Assembly (NCBI RefSeq): GCF_030014955.1
Contig: NZ_JAGRPV010000001.1
Span: 7,899,501-7,963,500, forward strand
DNA from: Cohnella hashimotonis
GTDB taxonomy: Bacteria > Bacillota > Bacilli > Paenibacillales > Paenibacillaceae
Direction: 5' to 3'
DNA: 64,000 nucleotides
Shown here: positions 1-8,818 of the stretch, piece after piece
Layout of the letters: every line of letters starts with the position of its first letter
Position numbering within the stretch: the first letter of the stretch is position 1
Program-made: the position numbers and the translations under genes
Notes under the pieces: generated by a model
The model's database searches: none
What the model was told of the DNA's origin: nothing
Seen by the model: the letters and a program-made list of their open reading frames with translations, nothing else

Positions 1-73
1 TACATTCATGATTGTGCCAGCTGCTGTCGTTGCTGCCTTTGCAAGCGAACGTAATCCGTTCAAGCCCGTTTAA
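1..73 (+). CDS. C-terminal end of an unidentified protein (partial)
   Basis: An open frame enters from the left edge and stops with TAA at 71-73. It encodes about 23 residues, a hydrophobic V/A-rich stretch followed by SERNPFKPV. This could be the last membrane helix and short cytoplasmic tail of an integral membrane protein, but the family cannot be named from so little. The main support is the strong intrinsic terminator just downstream (92-131), which is what one expects after a real gene end. Confidence 0.4.
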   Translation, partial: TFMIVPAAVVAAFASERNPFKPV

Positions 74-91
74 TCCAACGATGGATATCGA

Positions 92-131
92 GGGCGCGCG
101 ATTACGTGATCCGTAATCGTGCGCCCTTTCT
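92..131 (+). terminator. Intrinsic terminator after the left-edge gene
   Basis: Arms of about 15 bases, GGGCGCGCGATTACG and CGTAATCGTGCGCCC, pair around a TGATC loop with one G-T wobble and are followed by TTTCTT. It separates the partial upstream gene from the ABC exporter operon. Confidence 0.8.
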
Positions 132-184
132 TGTCCGTCCCGGAACGAACGAATGTTCGAAAACCGGGAACGGATGCATAGAAT

Positions 185-216
185 AGGCGTATCGCTTACG
201 GGCGGTGCGCCTTTTT
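185..216 (+). promoter_or_regulatory. Candidate transcription attenuator in the leader of the BmrC-like gene
   Basis: Between the upstream terminator and the bmrC-like start, AGGCGTATC (185-193) can pair with GGTGCGCCT (204-212). This gives a 9-bp stem with two G-U pairs, followed at once by TTTTT. A second small hairpin, TTGCAT-loop-ATGCAA, follows at about 215-232. An intrinsic terminator between promoter and start codon is the layout of an attenuator. In Bacillus subtilis the orthologous bmrCD genes are controlled by ribosome-mediated attenuation through the bmrB leader peptide. Here a frame open from 153 or 174 crosses the hairpin in the same frame as the main gene. Whether it is translated is inference. 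Confidence 0.45.
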
Positions 217-257
217 GCATGCTTGGATGCAAGCGGGAACAGAAGAGAGGGAAAAAA

Positions 258-2003
258 ATGCTTAGCGTACTTATCAAGTTAAAGTGGTTTTTCAGAGCGC
301 ATTGGAAGCGGTATACGATCGCGATCGTCTTGCTCGCGATCGCGGGCATCGTGGAGATCGTCCCTCCCAAGCTGCTCGGCAATACGATCGACGGCATCCA
401 GCAGGGGACGATGACGCAAGGCGATTTCTATCAAGTCGTCTGGCTGTGGCTCGGGCTTACGGTCGTCAGCTACTGCATCAACTACGTGTGGATGTACCAG
501 CTGTTCGGAGGCTCGATGATGCTGGAGCGGCTGCTCCGCACGAAGCTGATTCGTCACCTGCTGCGGATGACGCCGACGTTCTACGAACGCAACCGGACGG
601 GCGACCTGATGGCGCGGGCGACGAACGATCTGTGGGCGATCTCGAACACGGCCGGCTTCGGCATTTTGACGCTGATCGATTCGTCCATCTTCATGGTGAC
701 CCTCCTTATCATGATGGCGGGACTGATCAGCTGGAAGCTGACGCTCGCAGCGATGCTTCCCTTGCCGCTCATCGCGCTGGCGATGAAGCATTTCGGGGGC
801 AAGATTCACGACCGCTTCATGAAGGCGCAGGATTCGTTCGGCGAGCTGAACGACCAGGTGCTCGAATCGGTGACGGGCGTCCGCGTCATTCGCGCCTACG
901 TGCAGGAAAAGGCTGACGAGGAGCGGTTTCACGCAAAGACGAACGAAGTGCTGGACCGCAACATCGCAGTCGCCCGTATCGATGCGCTATTTGAACCGAC
1001 GAATAAGGTTCTGATCGGACTTAGTTATATTATCGGCGTATGCTACGGCGGATATCTGGTCTTCCGGAGCGAGATCACGCTCGGGGAGCTTGTGTCCTTC
1101 AACATCTTCCTCGGGATGCTGATCTGGCCGATGTTCGCCATCGGAGAGCTGATCAATATCATGCAGCGCGGCAATGCCTCGCTCGACCGGGTCAACGAGA
1201 CGCTCGGTTACGTGCCGGACGTCCAGGACCCGCAGCAGCTCGCAGAGGTGAAGGCTCCCGACTCGCTCGCGTTCAAGGCTTTGACCTTCCGCTATCCGTC
1301 GTCTGCGGTAGACAATCTGATCGACGTCGGCTTCGAGTTAAAACGCGGTCAGACGCTCGGCATCGTCGGGCGTACCGGCAGCGGCAAGACGACGCTGCTC
1401 AAGCAGCTGCTGCGCGAGTATCCCCCGGGCAGCGGGGAAGTGTCGATCTCGGGTGTGCCGATCCAGGACATCGGCATCGATCGCCTGCTCTCCTGGGTCG
1501 GCTATGTGCCGCAGAACCCGATTCTGTTTTCCCGCACGATTCGCGAAAACATTTTGTTCGGTCTAGAAGAGGCAACGCCACAGCAGTTGCAGCATGCACT
1601 CGTCCGGGCTTCGTTCGCGAAGGACATTGCTTTCCTTCCCGACGGACTCGAGACGCTGGTCGGCGAGAAGGGCGTGGCGCTCTCCGGTGGACAGAAGCAG
1701 CGCGTGAGCATCGCGCGCGCGATGATCGCGGACCCGGAGATCCTCATGCTCGACGACGCGCTGTCCGCGGTAGATGCCAGAACGGAGGCCGAGATCATCG
1801 AGGGCATCCGCACGGAGCGAGCCGGCAAGACGACGCTCATCGCGACGCATCGGCTGTCCGCGGTCCAGCATGCGGACCTCATCCTCGTGCTGGACGAAGG
1901 CTACGTCGTCGAGCGAGGGACGCATGAGGAGCTGTTGGCACTCGGCGGCTGGTACAAGGAACAGTACGATCGGCAGCAGCTTGAAGCGATCGTCGAGGGG
2001 TAG
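258..2003 (+). CDS. bmrC: ABC multidrug exporter subunit, BmrC (YheI)-like
   Basis: This is a half-transporter of 581 residues with an N-terminal six-helix exporter domain and a C-terminal ATPase. Visible motifs are Walker A GRTGSGKT (about 370), signature LSGGQ (about 475) and Walker B ILMLDD (about 495). The residue after Walker B is Asp rather than the usual catalytic Glu. That is the degenerate pattern expected of the BmrC partner in heterodimeric BmrCD exporters. I chose the ATG at 258 because AGAGAGGG lies just upstream and the first helix begins about 17 residues later; the frame stays open back to 153 but without a good ribosome binding site. It is followed after 101 bases by the BmrD-like gene, and the two products very likely form one multidrug pump in the membrane. 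The orthology is inferred from domain layout and motifs. Confidence 0.85.
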   Translation: MLSVLIKLKWFFRAHWKRYTIAIVLLAIAGIVEIVPPKLLGNTIDGIQQGTMTQGDFYQVVWLWLGLTVVSYCINYVWMYQLFGGSMMLERLLRTKLIRHLLRMTPTFYERNRTGDLMARATNDLWAISNTAGFGILTLIDSSIFMVTLLIMMAGLISWKLTLAAMLPLPLIALAMKHFGGKIHDRFMKAQDSFGELNDQVLESVTGVRVIRAYVQEKADEERFHAKTNEVLDRNIAVARIDALFEPTNKVLIGLSYIIGVCYGGYLVFRSEITLGELVSFNIFLGMLIWPMFAIGELINIMQRGNASLDRVNETLGYVPDVQDPQQLAEVKAPDSLAFKALTFRYPSSAVDNLIDVGFELKRGQTLGIVGRTGSGKTTLLKQLLREYPPGSGEVSISGVPIQDIGIDRLLSWVGYVPQNPILFSRTIRENILFGLEEATPQQLQHALVRASFAKDIAFLPDGLETLVGEKGVALSGGQKQRVSIARAMIADPEILMLDDALSAVDARTEAEIIEGIRTERAGKTTLIATHRLSAVQHADLILVLDEGYVVERGTHEELLALGGWYKEQYDRQQLEAIVEG

Positions 2004-2104
2004 GCGACGTCAATCGCGGACATGACTCGCGCAAAATAAACCGACAGCCTCTCCGGCAGCCTCTTACAAGCAAAGAGAAGAGAAAGAAATGAAGGTGACC
2101 ATTC

Positions 2105-4153
2105 ATGACAGGCAAGCGTTTATATCGCTACGCACTCCTATATAAAAAAACGATCATCTGGGCGCTGGTGATGCTCGCGCTGGCGGTGTGCGCCGAGCTG
2201 CTCGGGCCGCTGCTGGCCAAGCGGATGATCGATCAGAACATCTTGGGCATCGAAAAAACCTGGTACCAGGTCCAGGCGAAGCAGAACGACGCGGTCTCCT
2301 ACCAGGGCAACTGGTATGTGAGAAACGACCATCTGCCGGCCGATGCGGACCGCAGCCCGGCATTGGCCAGGCGCGTGCTCCAGGAGAAACGCAGCTACTA
2401 CTGGATCGACAGCGACCTGGCGTTCGACGGCGCCCGATCCGTCACGGACGGCGCGATGACCGTGACCGCCAAGGACGGTCGCACCGCGCAATATGCGGCC
2501 GCGAAGCTGACGAAGGCCGAATTGTACCGGTTCTACAAGCCGGAGGTGCCGATGCTGCTGCAGCTGGCTGCCGCTTACTTCGGCCTCCTGCTGCTCGCCG
2601 CGGCGTTCACCTACGGGCAGAAGCTGCTGCTGCAGACATCGGCGAACCGCATTGTACAGCGCATGCGCGAAGATATATTCGCGCACACGCATCGTTTGCC
2701 GGTGCACTACTTCGATAACCTGCCCGCAGGCAAGGTCGTCTCGCGCATTACGAACGATACCGAAGCCGTCCGTGAGCTGTTCGTAGCGGTGCTGGCCAAC
2801 TTTTTCTCCGGTATCGTCTATATGACCGCGATCCTGGGGGCGCTGTTCCTGCTAGACACGAGTCTTGGGCTTATTGCGCTGCCGCTCATTCCGATGCTGG
2901 CGATCTGGATCGTCTTGTACCGCAGGTACGCGGGCAAGCTGAACAACGTCATTCGCGCCAAACTGAGCGATATCAACGGCATGATCAACGAATCGATCCA
3001 AGGGATGACGATCATTCAGGCATTCGGCAGGCAAAAGAAGATGGCCAAAGAATTCGACGAGCTTAACGAGGACTACTTCAATCACCAGACGAAGCTGGTC
3101 AGCTTGAACTCGATCACCTCTCACAACCTTGTGAACGTCGTGCGCAATCTGATCTTCCTGGCCGTCCTCTGGATGTTCTGGGGCGGATCCCTGAGCAGCG
3201 CGGTTACGGTTGGCGTGCTGTACGCATTTATCGACTACATGAACCGGATGTTCCAGCCGATCGTCGGCATCGTCAACCAGCTCTCTAATCTGGAGACGGC
3301 GCGGGTGTCCGCGTCACGCGTATTCGAGCTGCTGGACCAGCCGGGCATCCCGGTCGAGCAAGGAACAGCGCCTCGCAGCGGCGGCGACGTGCGCTTCGAG
3401 CATGTAACCTTCGCCTACAAGAAGGGCGAGAACGTGCTGAAGGACGTGAACTTCCACGCCCGCCAAGGCGAGACGGTCGCGCTGGTCGGCCATACGGGTT
3501 CCGGCAAAAGCTCGATCCTGAACCTGCTTTTCCGCTTCTATGATATCGAAGAAGGCAGCATCAAGGTGGACGGCGTCGACGTTCGAGACATTCCGAAGCA
3601 GCAGCTGCGTACCCATATGGGCATCGTGCTGCAGGATCCGTTCTTGTTCACGGGGACGATCGCTTCGAACGTAAGTCTTGGCAACCCCGCGATTACGCGG
3701 GAGCGGGTGGAGCAGGCGCTGCGCGACGTCGGCGCTTACGATATGTTCATGAGCCTGCCCGGCGGGCTCGACGAGCCCGTCATTGAAAAGGGTGCGACGT
3801 TGTCTGCGGGCCAGCGGCAGCTGATCTCATTCGCCCGGGCGTTGGCCTACGACCCGGCGATTCTGATCCTGGACGAAGCGACGGCCAGCATCGACACCGA
3901 GACTGAGGCTATCATTCAGTCAGCGCTGGACGTGCTCAAGAAAGGCAGAACGACGTTCGTCATCGCCCACCGGCTGTCCACGATCCGGCAGGCCGATCAG
4001 ATTCTTGTGCTCGACCACGGCGTCATCGTCGAGCGCGGCGATCATGAGCGTCTAATGCGGCTGCAGGGTAAATACTATGCGATGTACCAGCTGCAGGGAG
4101 GCGCTGCGGTGGAATATACCGGCGCCCAGGAGACCGAAGCCGCGGCGAAATGA
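2105..4153 (+). CDS. bmrD: ABC multidrug exporter subunit, BmrD (YheH)-like
   Basis: This 682-residue partner half-transporter is about 100 residues longer than the BmrC-like subunit. The excess is a hydrophilic segment at roughly residues 40-140, between the first and second membrane helices. That matches the extracellular domain known for BmrD. The ATPase carries Walker A GHTGSGKS (about 461), a variant signature LSAGQ (about 565) and Walker B ILILDEA (about 586) with the catalytic Glu intact. The pair therefore combines one degenerate and one canonical catalytic site, as is typical of asymmetric exporters. It starts at ATG 2105 after a GAAGGTGA site and ends 18 bases before a GNAT gene, so the three are probably cotranscribed. 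Confidence 0.87.
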   Translation: MTGKRLYRYALLYKKTIIWALVMLALAVCAELLGPLLAKRMIDQNILGIEKTWYQVQAKQNDAVSYQGNWYVRNDHLPADADRSPALARRVLQEKRSYYWIDSDLAFDGARSVTDGAMTVTAKDGRTAQYAAAKLTKAELYRFYKPEVPMLLQLAAAYFGLLLLAAAFTYGQKLLLQTSANRIVQRMREDIFAHTHRLPVHYFDNLPAGKVVSRITNDTEAVRELFVAVLANFFSGIVYMTAILGALFLLDTSLGLIALPLIPMLAIWIVLYRRYAGKLNNVIRAKLSDINGMINESIQGMTIIQAFGRQKKMAKEFDELNEDYFNHQTKLVSLNSITSHNLVNVVRNLIFLAVLWMFWGGSLSSAVTVGVLYAFIDYMNRMFQPIVGIVNQLSNLETARVSASRVFELLDQPGIPVEQGTAPRSGGDVRFEHVTFAYKKGENVLKDVNFHARQGETVALVGHTGSGKSSILNLLFRFYDIEEGSIKVDGVDVRDIPKQQLRTHMGIVLQDPFLFTGTIASNVSLGNPAITRERVEQALRDVGAYDMFMSLPGGLDEPVIEKGATLSAGQRQLISFARALAYDPAILILDEATASIDTETEAIIQSALDVLKKGRTTFVIAHRLSTIRQADQILVLDHGVIVERGDHERLMRLQGKYYAMYQLQGGAAVEYTGAQETEAAAK

Positions 4154-4171
4154 AGCAAGGAGAGAGACAAG

Positions 4172-4711
4172 ATGACGACAATTCGTACGGAAAAGAAAGA
4201 GGATATCGATGCGGTCAGGCAGATTCATCTGGCCGCCTTCGGCGGACGGGAGGACGAGAGCCGGCTCGCGGATCGGATTCGCGAATCGGCCGGCTTCGTG
4301 CCAGAGCTGTCGCTCGTTGCTGAGACATCGGGCCGGATCGAAGGGCATATGTTGATCAGCAAAGCGGAGCTCGTGGACGGCCAAGACGTGGAGGACACGC
4401 TCGTGCTGGCGCCGATCGGCGTACTGCCTGAAGCACAAGGCCGCGGAATCGGGAGCGAGCTGATCAGGGAGGGCATCCGCAGGGCGGGGCAGCTGGGCTA
4501 CAAGCTGATTTTTCTCATCGGCCATCCGTCCTACTACCCGCAATTCGGCTTCAAGCCTGCCGTGGACAGCGGGCTCGTTCTGATGCAGTTCGACGTGCCG
4601 GACGACGTGTTCATGGTGCTGGAACTGACGGAAGGGGAGCTGGTACGCCTCGCGGCGACGCGTAAGGAGAAATACGGGGAGCTGAAGTATCCCCAGACGT
4701 TTTTTGCCTAG
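4172..4711 (+). CDS. GNAT-family N-acetyltransferase (YhbS-like)
   Basis: This 179-residue protein has the GNAT fold. The acetyl-CoA pyrophosphate-binding loop reads QGRGIGSEL at about 87-95, preceded by the beta-strand LAPIGVLPE. A C-terminal YYPQFGFKP motif is typical of the YhbS/COG3153 group. The substrate is unknown; members acetylate small molecules or protein N-termini. It starts at ATG 4172 after AAGGAGAGA, only 18 bases behind the bmrD-like gene. Being in the same transcript as a drug exporter hints at a role in detoxification, but that is inference only. Confidence 0.8.
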   Translation: MTTIRTEKKEDIDAVRQIHLAAFGGREDESRLADRIRESAGFVPELSLVAETSGRIEGHMLISKAELVDGQDVEDTLVLAPIGVLPEAQGRGIGSELIREGIRRAGQLGYKLIFLIGHPSYYPQFGFKPAVDSGLVLMQFDVPDDVFMVLELTEGELVRLAATRKEKYGELKYPQTFFA

Positions 4712-4890
4712 CATTTTCCTGAGAATGACCCGGAATATGAAGCCTGACTCGCGCGGACGTGCTCGAATCCTTCCCCGAAGGGTACTATAGTAGCGGAAGT
4801 CTGGGCCCCAGTCCATTAGACAAGGACCCTGCGTTCCCTATAAACTAGACCATAGGAAATCGGAATCGGGAAAGGGAGTAGAGCGTACAT

Positions 4891-5766
4891 ATGTCATTCC
4901 TGGAAATTCTAAAAGGCATCATAATCGGCATCGTCGAAGGCGTCACGGAGTTCGCGCCCGTCTCCTCTACCGGTCATATGATCATCGTCGACGATTTGTG
5001 GCTCAAGACGGAGGACTTCCTCGGATCGGACGCGGCAGTCGCGTTCAAGGTCGTCATCCAGCTCGGCTCGATCTTGGCGGTCGTCGTACTGTTCTGGCGG
5101 CGGTTCATGGACCTGCTCGGTCTTAGAAAGCTCAAGGGCAAGGATGCGCGAATCGAAGCGGAGCACGAGGGCACGGGTGAATGGAGCGGTTCCGGCAGCG
5201 GACGGCTCAAGCTGATGCAGGTCATCGTCGGGCTCATCCCGGCGGGTATTCTTGGCTTCTTGTTCGACGATATGATCGAGAAGCACCTCTTCTCCACGGA
5301 AACGGTGCTCGTCGGCCTCGTGCTGGGCGCCATCCTCATGATCGGCGCGGACCGATTGGCGCCGAAGCAGCCGAAGGTGAACACGGTGGACCAGATTACA
5401 TACAAGCAGGCGTTTACGATCGGCCTGATTCAGTGCTTCTCGCTGTGGCCGGGCTTCTCGCGGTCCGGCTCGACGATCTCCGGAGGCGTCTTGCTCGGTC
5501 TTAGCCACCGTGCGGCGGCGGACTTTACCTTTATCATGGCCGTGCCTATTATGGCCGGTGCGAGCCTTATCACGCTGCTTAAGAACTACCAGTACATTAC
5601 GGCTGACATGCTGCCGTTTTACATTGCGGGCTTTGTCGCTGCGTTCCTGGTCGCGCTGGTGGCTATCCGGTTCTTCCTTAACCTGATCAACCGGATCAAG
5701 CTTGTGCCGTTCGCCATCTACCGCATCGTGCTGGCCGTCGTGCTGGCGCTGGTGATCTGGCTGTAA
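4891..5766 (+). CDS. uppP: Undecaprenyl-diphosphatase UppP (BacA)
   Basis: This 291-residue integral membrane enzyme dephosphorylates undecaprenyl diphosphate, recycling the lipid carrier for peptidoglycan and other wall polymers. High dosage gives bacitracin resistance. The family signatures are present: EGVTEFAPVSSTGH near the N-terminus (E16, E20, S24, S25, H29) and PGFSRSGST at about 186-194. The loop after the third helix carries a charged Gly/Ser-rich insertion. It starts at ATG 4891 after AAAGGGAG. It is separated from the GNAT gene by 179 bases and is followed by its own terminator and by repeat array 1, so it is probably monocistronic. Confidence 0.95.
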   Translation: MSFLEILKGIIIGIVEGVTEFAPVSSTGHMIIVDDLWLKTEDFLGSDAAVAFKVVIQLGSILAVVVLFWRRFMDLLGLRKLKGKDARIEAEHEGTGEWSGSGSGRLKLMQVIVGLIPAGILGFLFDDMIEKHLFSTETVLVGLVLGAILMIGADRLAPKQPKVNTVDQITYKQAFTIGLIQCFSLWPGFSRSGSTISGGVLLGLSHRAAADFTFIMAVPIMAGASLITLLKNYQYITADMLPFYIAGFVAAFLVALVAIRFFLNLINRIKLVPFAIYRIVLAVVLALVIWL

Positions 5767-5776
5767 CAATAGAATT

Positions 5777-5812
5777 CGGCTGTCCGGGCATTGTCCGGCG
5801 CAGCCGTTTTTT
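5777..5812 (+). terminator. Intrinsic terminator after uppP
   Basis: CGGCTG and CAGCCG arms enclose an inner CCGG/CCGG pairing, followed by TTTTTTATT, 11 bases after the uppP stop codon. Confidence 0.8.
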
Positions 5813-5824
5813 ATTGCGCGGGGC

Positions 5825-6037
5825 GTTTGAACGATATCCCTTTCGATCAGGGAGACGTCAGTCCGGAAGAAGCTGGAGCTTGTGTTGTGTGGGCGGGGCG
5901 TTTGAACGATATCCCCTTCGATCAGGGAGACGTCCGTCCGGAAGAAGAGGGGCCAGACTCTGTTGTCGTATTTGAACGATATCCCCTTGAGACAGGGAGA
6001 TTGGTGCATCCTGATTGAAGGGGATACCGTTTAAACG
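5825..6037 (+). repeat. Intergenic repeat array 1 (GTTTGAACGATATCCCCTTC family), three direct copies plus an inverted cap
   Basis: Direct copies begin at 5825, 5900 and about 5970, with spacing of 75 and about 70. The first two share the extension GATCAGGGAGACGTC(A/C)GTCC. The array ends with an inverted copy at 6013-6037 containing GGGGATACCGTTTAAACG. That copy can pair with the third direct copy to form a stem of about 18 bases. The stretch 5767-6163 between uppP and the helicase holds only the uppP terminator, this array and the helicase ribosome binding site. The same core recurs at 11140-11425 and 27557-27762. Confidence 0.85.
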
Positions 6038-6163
6038 GGTAAAATAAGGACGAGGCGCCACTGAAATTAAGGCGAAGCCGAAATGCGGAAAAGGTCACGT
6101 AATGTGGTAGGATAGGAGTACGAATGCGCGGCAGCGGTCCGCGAATATAAATGAGGTGCTATT

Positions 6164-8170
6164 GTGGCAGAGTTTGGACCATTGGGTGTGGCGGCGCGCG
6201 CATCCGAATTATTGCATAGCTTGGGCATCAAGCAGCCGACGCCAGTACAGGCGCAGACGATCCCGGTTGCCTTGACGGGCAAGGACGTCATCAGCCAGGC
6301 GCAGACGGGTACGGGGAAAACGCTTGCGTTCGTGCTGCCCATGCTGGAGCGGATCAAGCTGGAGGTGCCGTATCTGCAAGGCTTGATCGTGACGCCGACG
6401 CGCGAGCTCGCGATCCAGATTACGGCGGAGATCAAGAAGCTGCTGCCCGCCTATGAAGGCGTGCGCGTGCTGGCGGTCTACGGCGGCCAAGACGTCGAGG
6501 CGCAGCTGCACAAGCTGGAAGGCAACATGCACATGATCGTGGCGACGCCGGGCCGGCTGCTCGATCATATGCGGCGCGAGACGGTCAGGCTGTCCAACGT
6601 ACGCATGATGGTGCTCGACGAAGCGGACCAGATGCTGCATATGGGCTTCCTCGGCGAGGTCGAGGAGATTATGGCCAAGACGCCGAAGGACAGGCAGACG
6701 ATGCTTTTCTCGGCGACGATGCCGGACAAGATCCGGAATCTGGCCGGCCGCTATCTGCGGGACCCGCAGGAAGTGACGGTCAAAGCGAAGCAGGTAACGG
6801 TCAAGGATACGGCGCAGCTCGTTATCGAGACGACCGACCGGGCCAAGCAAGCTGCGCTGGTGGCGATGATCGAGGAAACGCAGCCGTATCTCGGCATGGT
6901 CTTCTGTCGCACGAAGCGGCGCGCGAGCACGCTTAACGAAGCGCTGCAGGGGATGGGCTACAGCAGCGACGAGCTGCACGGGGACTTGTCGCAGGCCAAG
7001 CGGGAGCAGGTCATGCGAAAATTTCGCGAGGCGAAGCTGCAGATTCTGGTGGCGACGGACATCGCGGCGCGCGGGCTTGACGTCGAAGGCGTGACGCACG
7101 TGTACAACTACGACGTGCCGCAGGACGCGGAGAGCTACATCCACCGCATCGGCCGGACAGGCCGGGCAGGAGAGACGGGCATGGCGATTACGTTCGTGGC
7201 GCCCAAGGACCGCGGCGACCTCGGCGTGATCGAGGACGGCATCGGTATGTTCATCGAGCGGCGCAAAATCGGCGCGGCCGGCGGCAGCGTGGCGGCCGAA
7301 GGCTCGGCGGCGACGGTGAAGACGCGCACGCCGGGCGCATTCGGCAAGCGCGCGGGTGCCACGGGCGCCGGCGCGCGCGGCGGCGCGACGCGCGGTGCCG
7401 GAGGCGGACGGCGCGGCGAGAGCCGCGGAGACGATCGCGGCGCGCGTGGCGAAGGCCGCGCCGCGGTACGCGGCGGCGTCGTGCGCGGAGCGCGCGGCGA
7501 TAGCGCTACGGCGCTTGGCGGGCGCAGCGCGGAGCGGGGCCTGCGCGGCAGCGCGGCGAACGCAGGCGCCGGCCGCGGCAAGGGCGTGCCTGCGCGCGGC
7601 GGACGCGACGCAGGTGCTGGCGGCGGCGCAGGCGAGGAGCGCGCCGCCAAGTGGTGGGAGCAGGGCGAATACTTCGCCCCGGCTCCCGAAGAGCGCGCGG
7701 CGGAGCCGCAGGCTCAGCGCCGCAGGCCGGGCGCGGGCGGCCCGGGCAACGGCCGCCGCGAAGCCGGTGCCGGCAGGCCGCAGGCGGCGCCGGGCCGCGG
7801 GCCGCGCAGCGGCGGCAGCAGCGCGGGCGAAGGCCGCTACGCCGGCGCATCGGCACTGGGCGGCCGGGCCGAGCGCGGCGTCAAGGCGTACGGTGCGCCG
7901 ACCGAGCGGCCTAAGCGCGGCGGCGAACGCGCAGCAGCGGGCCGCGGCGAGCGCAGCTACGGCGCCGGCCCTAGCGGCGGAGCCGGCGGCTTTGCCCGCG
8001 GCAGCGAGCGGCCGTCCGGCGGACGCAGCGGCGGCAGGCCGCAGGCTGGCGGCTCGCGGGACGGCGGACGCAAGCCGTCCTCCGGCGGACGGGGCGGTTT
8101 CGGCGGCGCTCCCGGTGGCGGCGCGGGTCGTGGCAAAGCGCCTTCGCGCTCGCCTAAAGGCCGCAAATAA
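6164..8170 (+). CDS. DEAD-box RNA helicase with a long low-complexity Gly/Arg/Ala-rich tail
   Basis: ATP-dependent RNA helicase of 668 residues. The core (about 1-375) contains a Q motif, AQTGTGKT (about 45-52), [14 protein letters not shown] (about 149-157), SAT (184), ARGLD (about 301) and [10 protein letters not shown] (about 326). These are all the motifs needed for duplex unwinding. From about residue 375 to the end the chain is Gly, Arg and Ala repeats such as RGG and GGRSGG, a disordered RNA-binding tail far longer than in Bacillus CshA. Start is GTG 6164 behind GAGGTG. The tail-coding DNA is extremely GC rich and has very long spurious open frames on both strands. Likely roles are RNA decay or ribosome assembly; which DEAD-box paralogue this is cannot be told. 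Confidence 0.93.
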   Translation: MAEFGPLGVAARASELLHSLGIKQPTPVQAQTIPVALTGKDVISQAQTGTGKTLAFVLPMLERIKLEVPYLQGLIVTPTRELAIQITAEIKKLLPAYEGVRVLAVYGGQDVEAQLHKLEGNMHMIVATPGRLLDHMRRETVRLSNVRMMVLDEADQMLHMGFLGEVEEIMAKTPKDRQTMLFSATMPDKIRNLAGRYLRDPQEVTVKAKQVTVKDTAQLVIETTDRAKQAALVAMIEETQPYLGMVFCRTKRRASTLNEALQGMGYSSDELHGDLSQAKREQVMRKFREAKLQILVATDIAARGLDVEGVTHVYNYDVPQDAESYIHRIGRTGRAGETGMAITFVAPKDRGDLGVIEDGIGMFIERRKIGAAGGSVAAEGSAATVKTRTPGAFGKRAGATGAGARGGATRGAGGGRRGESRGDDRGARGEGRAAVRGGVVRGARGDSATALGGRSAERGLRGSAANAGAGRGKGVPARGGRDAGAGGGAGEERAAKWWEQGEYFAPAPEERAAEPQAQRRRPGAGGPGNGRREAGAGRPQAAPGRGPRSGGSSAGEGRYAGASALGGRAERGVKAYGAPTERPKRGGERAAAGRGERSYGAGPSGGAGGFARGSERPSGGRSGGRPQAGGSRDGGRKPSSGGRGGFGGAPGGGAGRGKAPSRSPKGRK

Positions 8171-8202
8171 AACCAGAACCAACGGTCTGAACAGCCCTAA
8201 TA

Positions 8203-8236
8203 CGTCTCGCGTACCCCAAGTGCGCGAGGCGTTTTT
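8203..8236 (+). terminator. Intrinsic terminator after the helicase gene
   Basis: CGTCTCGCG and CGCGAGGCG arms (9 bp with one G-T pair) are followed by TTTTTATTT, 33 bases beyond the helicase stop codon. Confidence 0.82.
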
Positions 8237-8397
8237 ATTTGCTTTTTTTCAAACGAAGCATGCCGATCCTATCGAACGATTGAAATACTCACAAATATAG
8301 TATGGAATCGCCGATATATGCCGTAGGACGCTTTTTGTCCGCGCTACCGGCGCTAGGAATATATTTTTCTACTTTTTCGCAAAAGGGGATAAACAGG

Positions 8398-8700
8398 ATG
8401 AAGACGGAAATTTTGCAGCAGGTGACGATCGTAGATATGAATGAGGAATTGTTGACGCGCGTCGATTTCTCCCATGCGGTGGATGTGCCCGGATCGCTTG
8501 CGATCGGCTGGTCGGTCGTCACGTACCCGCTCGGCCTGAGAGAGTTCGAAGTCGTATACGACCGCCGGGAAGAACGTACGGTCAGCAGCAAGGTCGTCGA
8601 TATCGAAGTGGATACGACGGGCGAGAAAAATGCGCTGCGCGCGTATTTGGAACCGATTACGCTGATCATCGGACAACATGACGTAGGCGCGGCAGAGTAG
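8398..8700 (+). CDS. Small conserved-looking protein of unknown function
   Basis: This 100-residue acidic, soluble protein has no signal peptide, membrane helix or motif I recognise. The chain is mostly predicted beta, with alternating hydrophobic stretches such as TEILQQVTIVDM and LEPITLIIG. I chose ATG 8398 because AAAAGGGG lies upstream; the frame is open to 8302 without a convincing ribosome site. It sits alone between the helicase terminator and the SDR gene. Third-position GC is high, as in neighbouring genes, which supports coding. Confidence 0.6.
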   Translation: MKTEILQQVTIVDMNEELLTRVDFSHAVDVPGSLAIGWSVVTYPLGLREFEVVYDRREERTVSSKVVDIEVDTTGEKNALRAYLEPITLIIGQHDVGAAE

Positions 8701-8818
8701 CGTGTAGACCGTGACGCGATGCTATTATTACTTTGGAGTAACTAGATGACTTGAAGGTGCGTACTGTTCACTTCTTCTCCTCTGCTGCACAATGGGTTCA
8801 ACCGGAGCGAGGAGGAAG

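Noticed and set aside
6209..8182. Minus-strand open frame of 657 codons opposite the helicase
   Set aside because: Ala/Arg-rich composition, no ribosome site and complete overlap with a gene that has all DEAD-box motifs.
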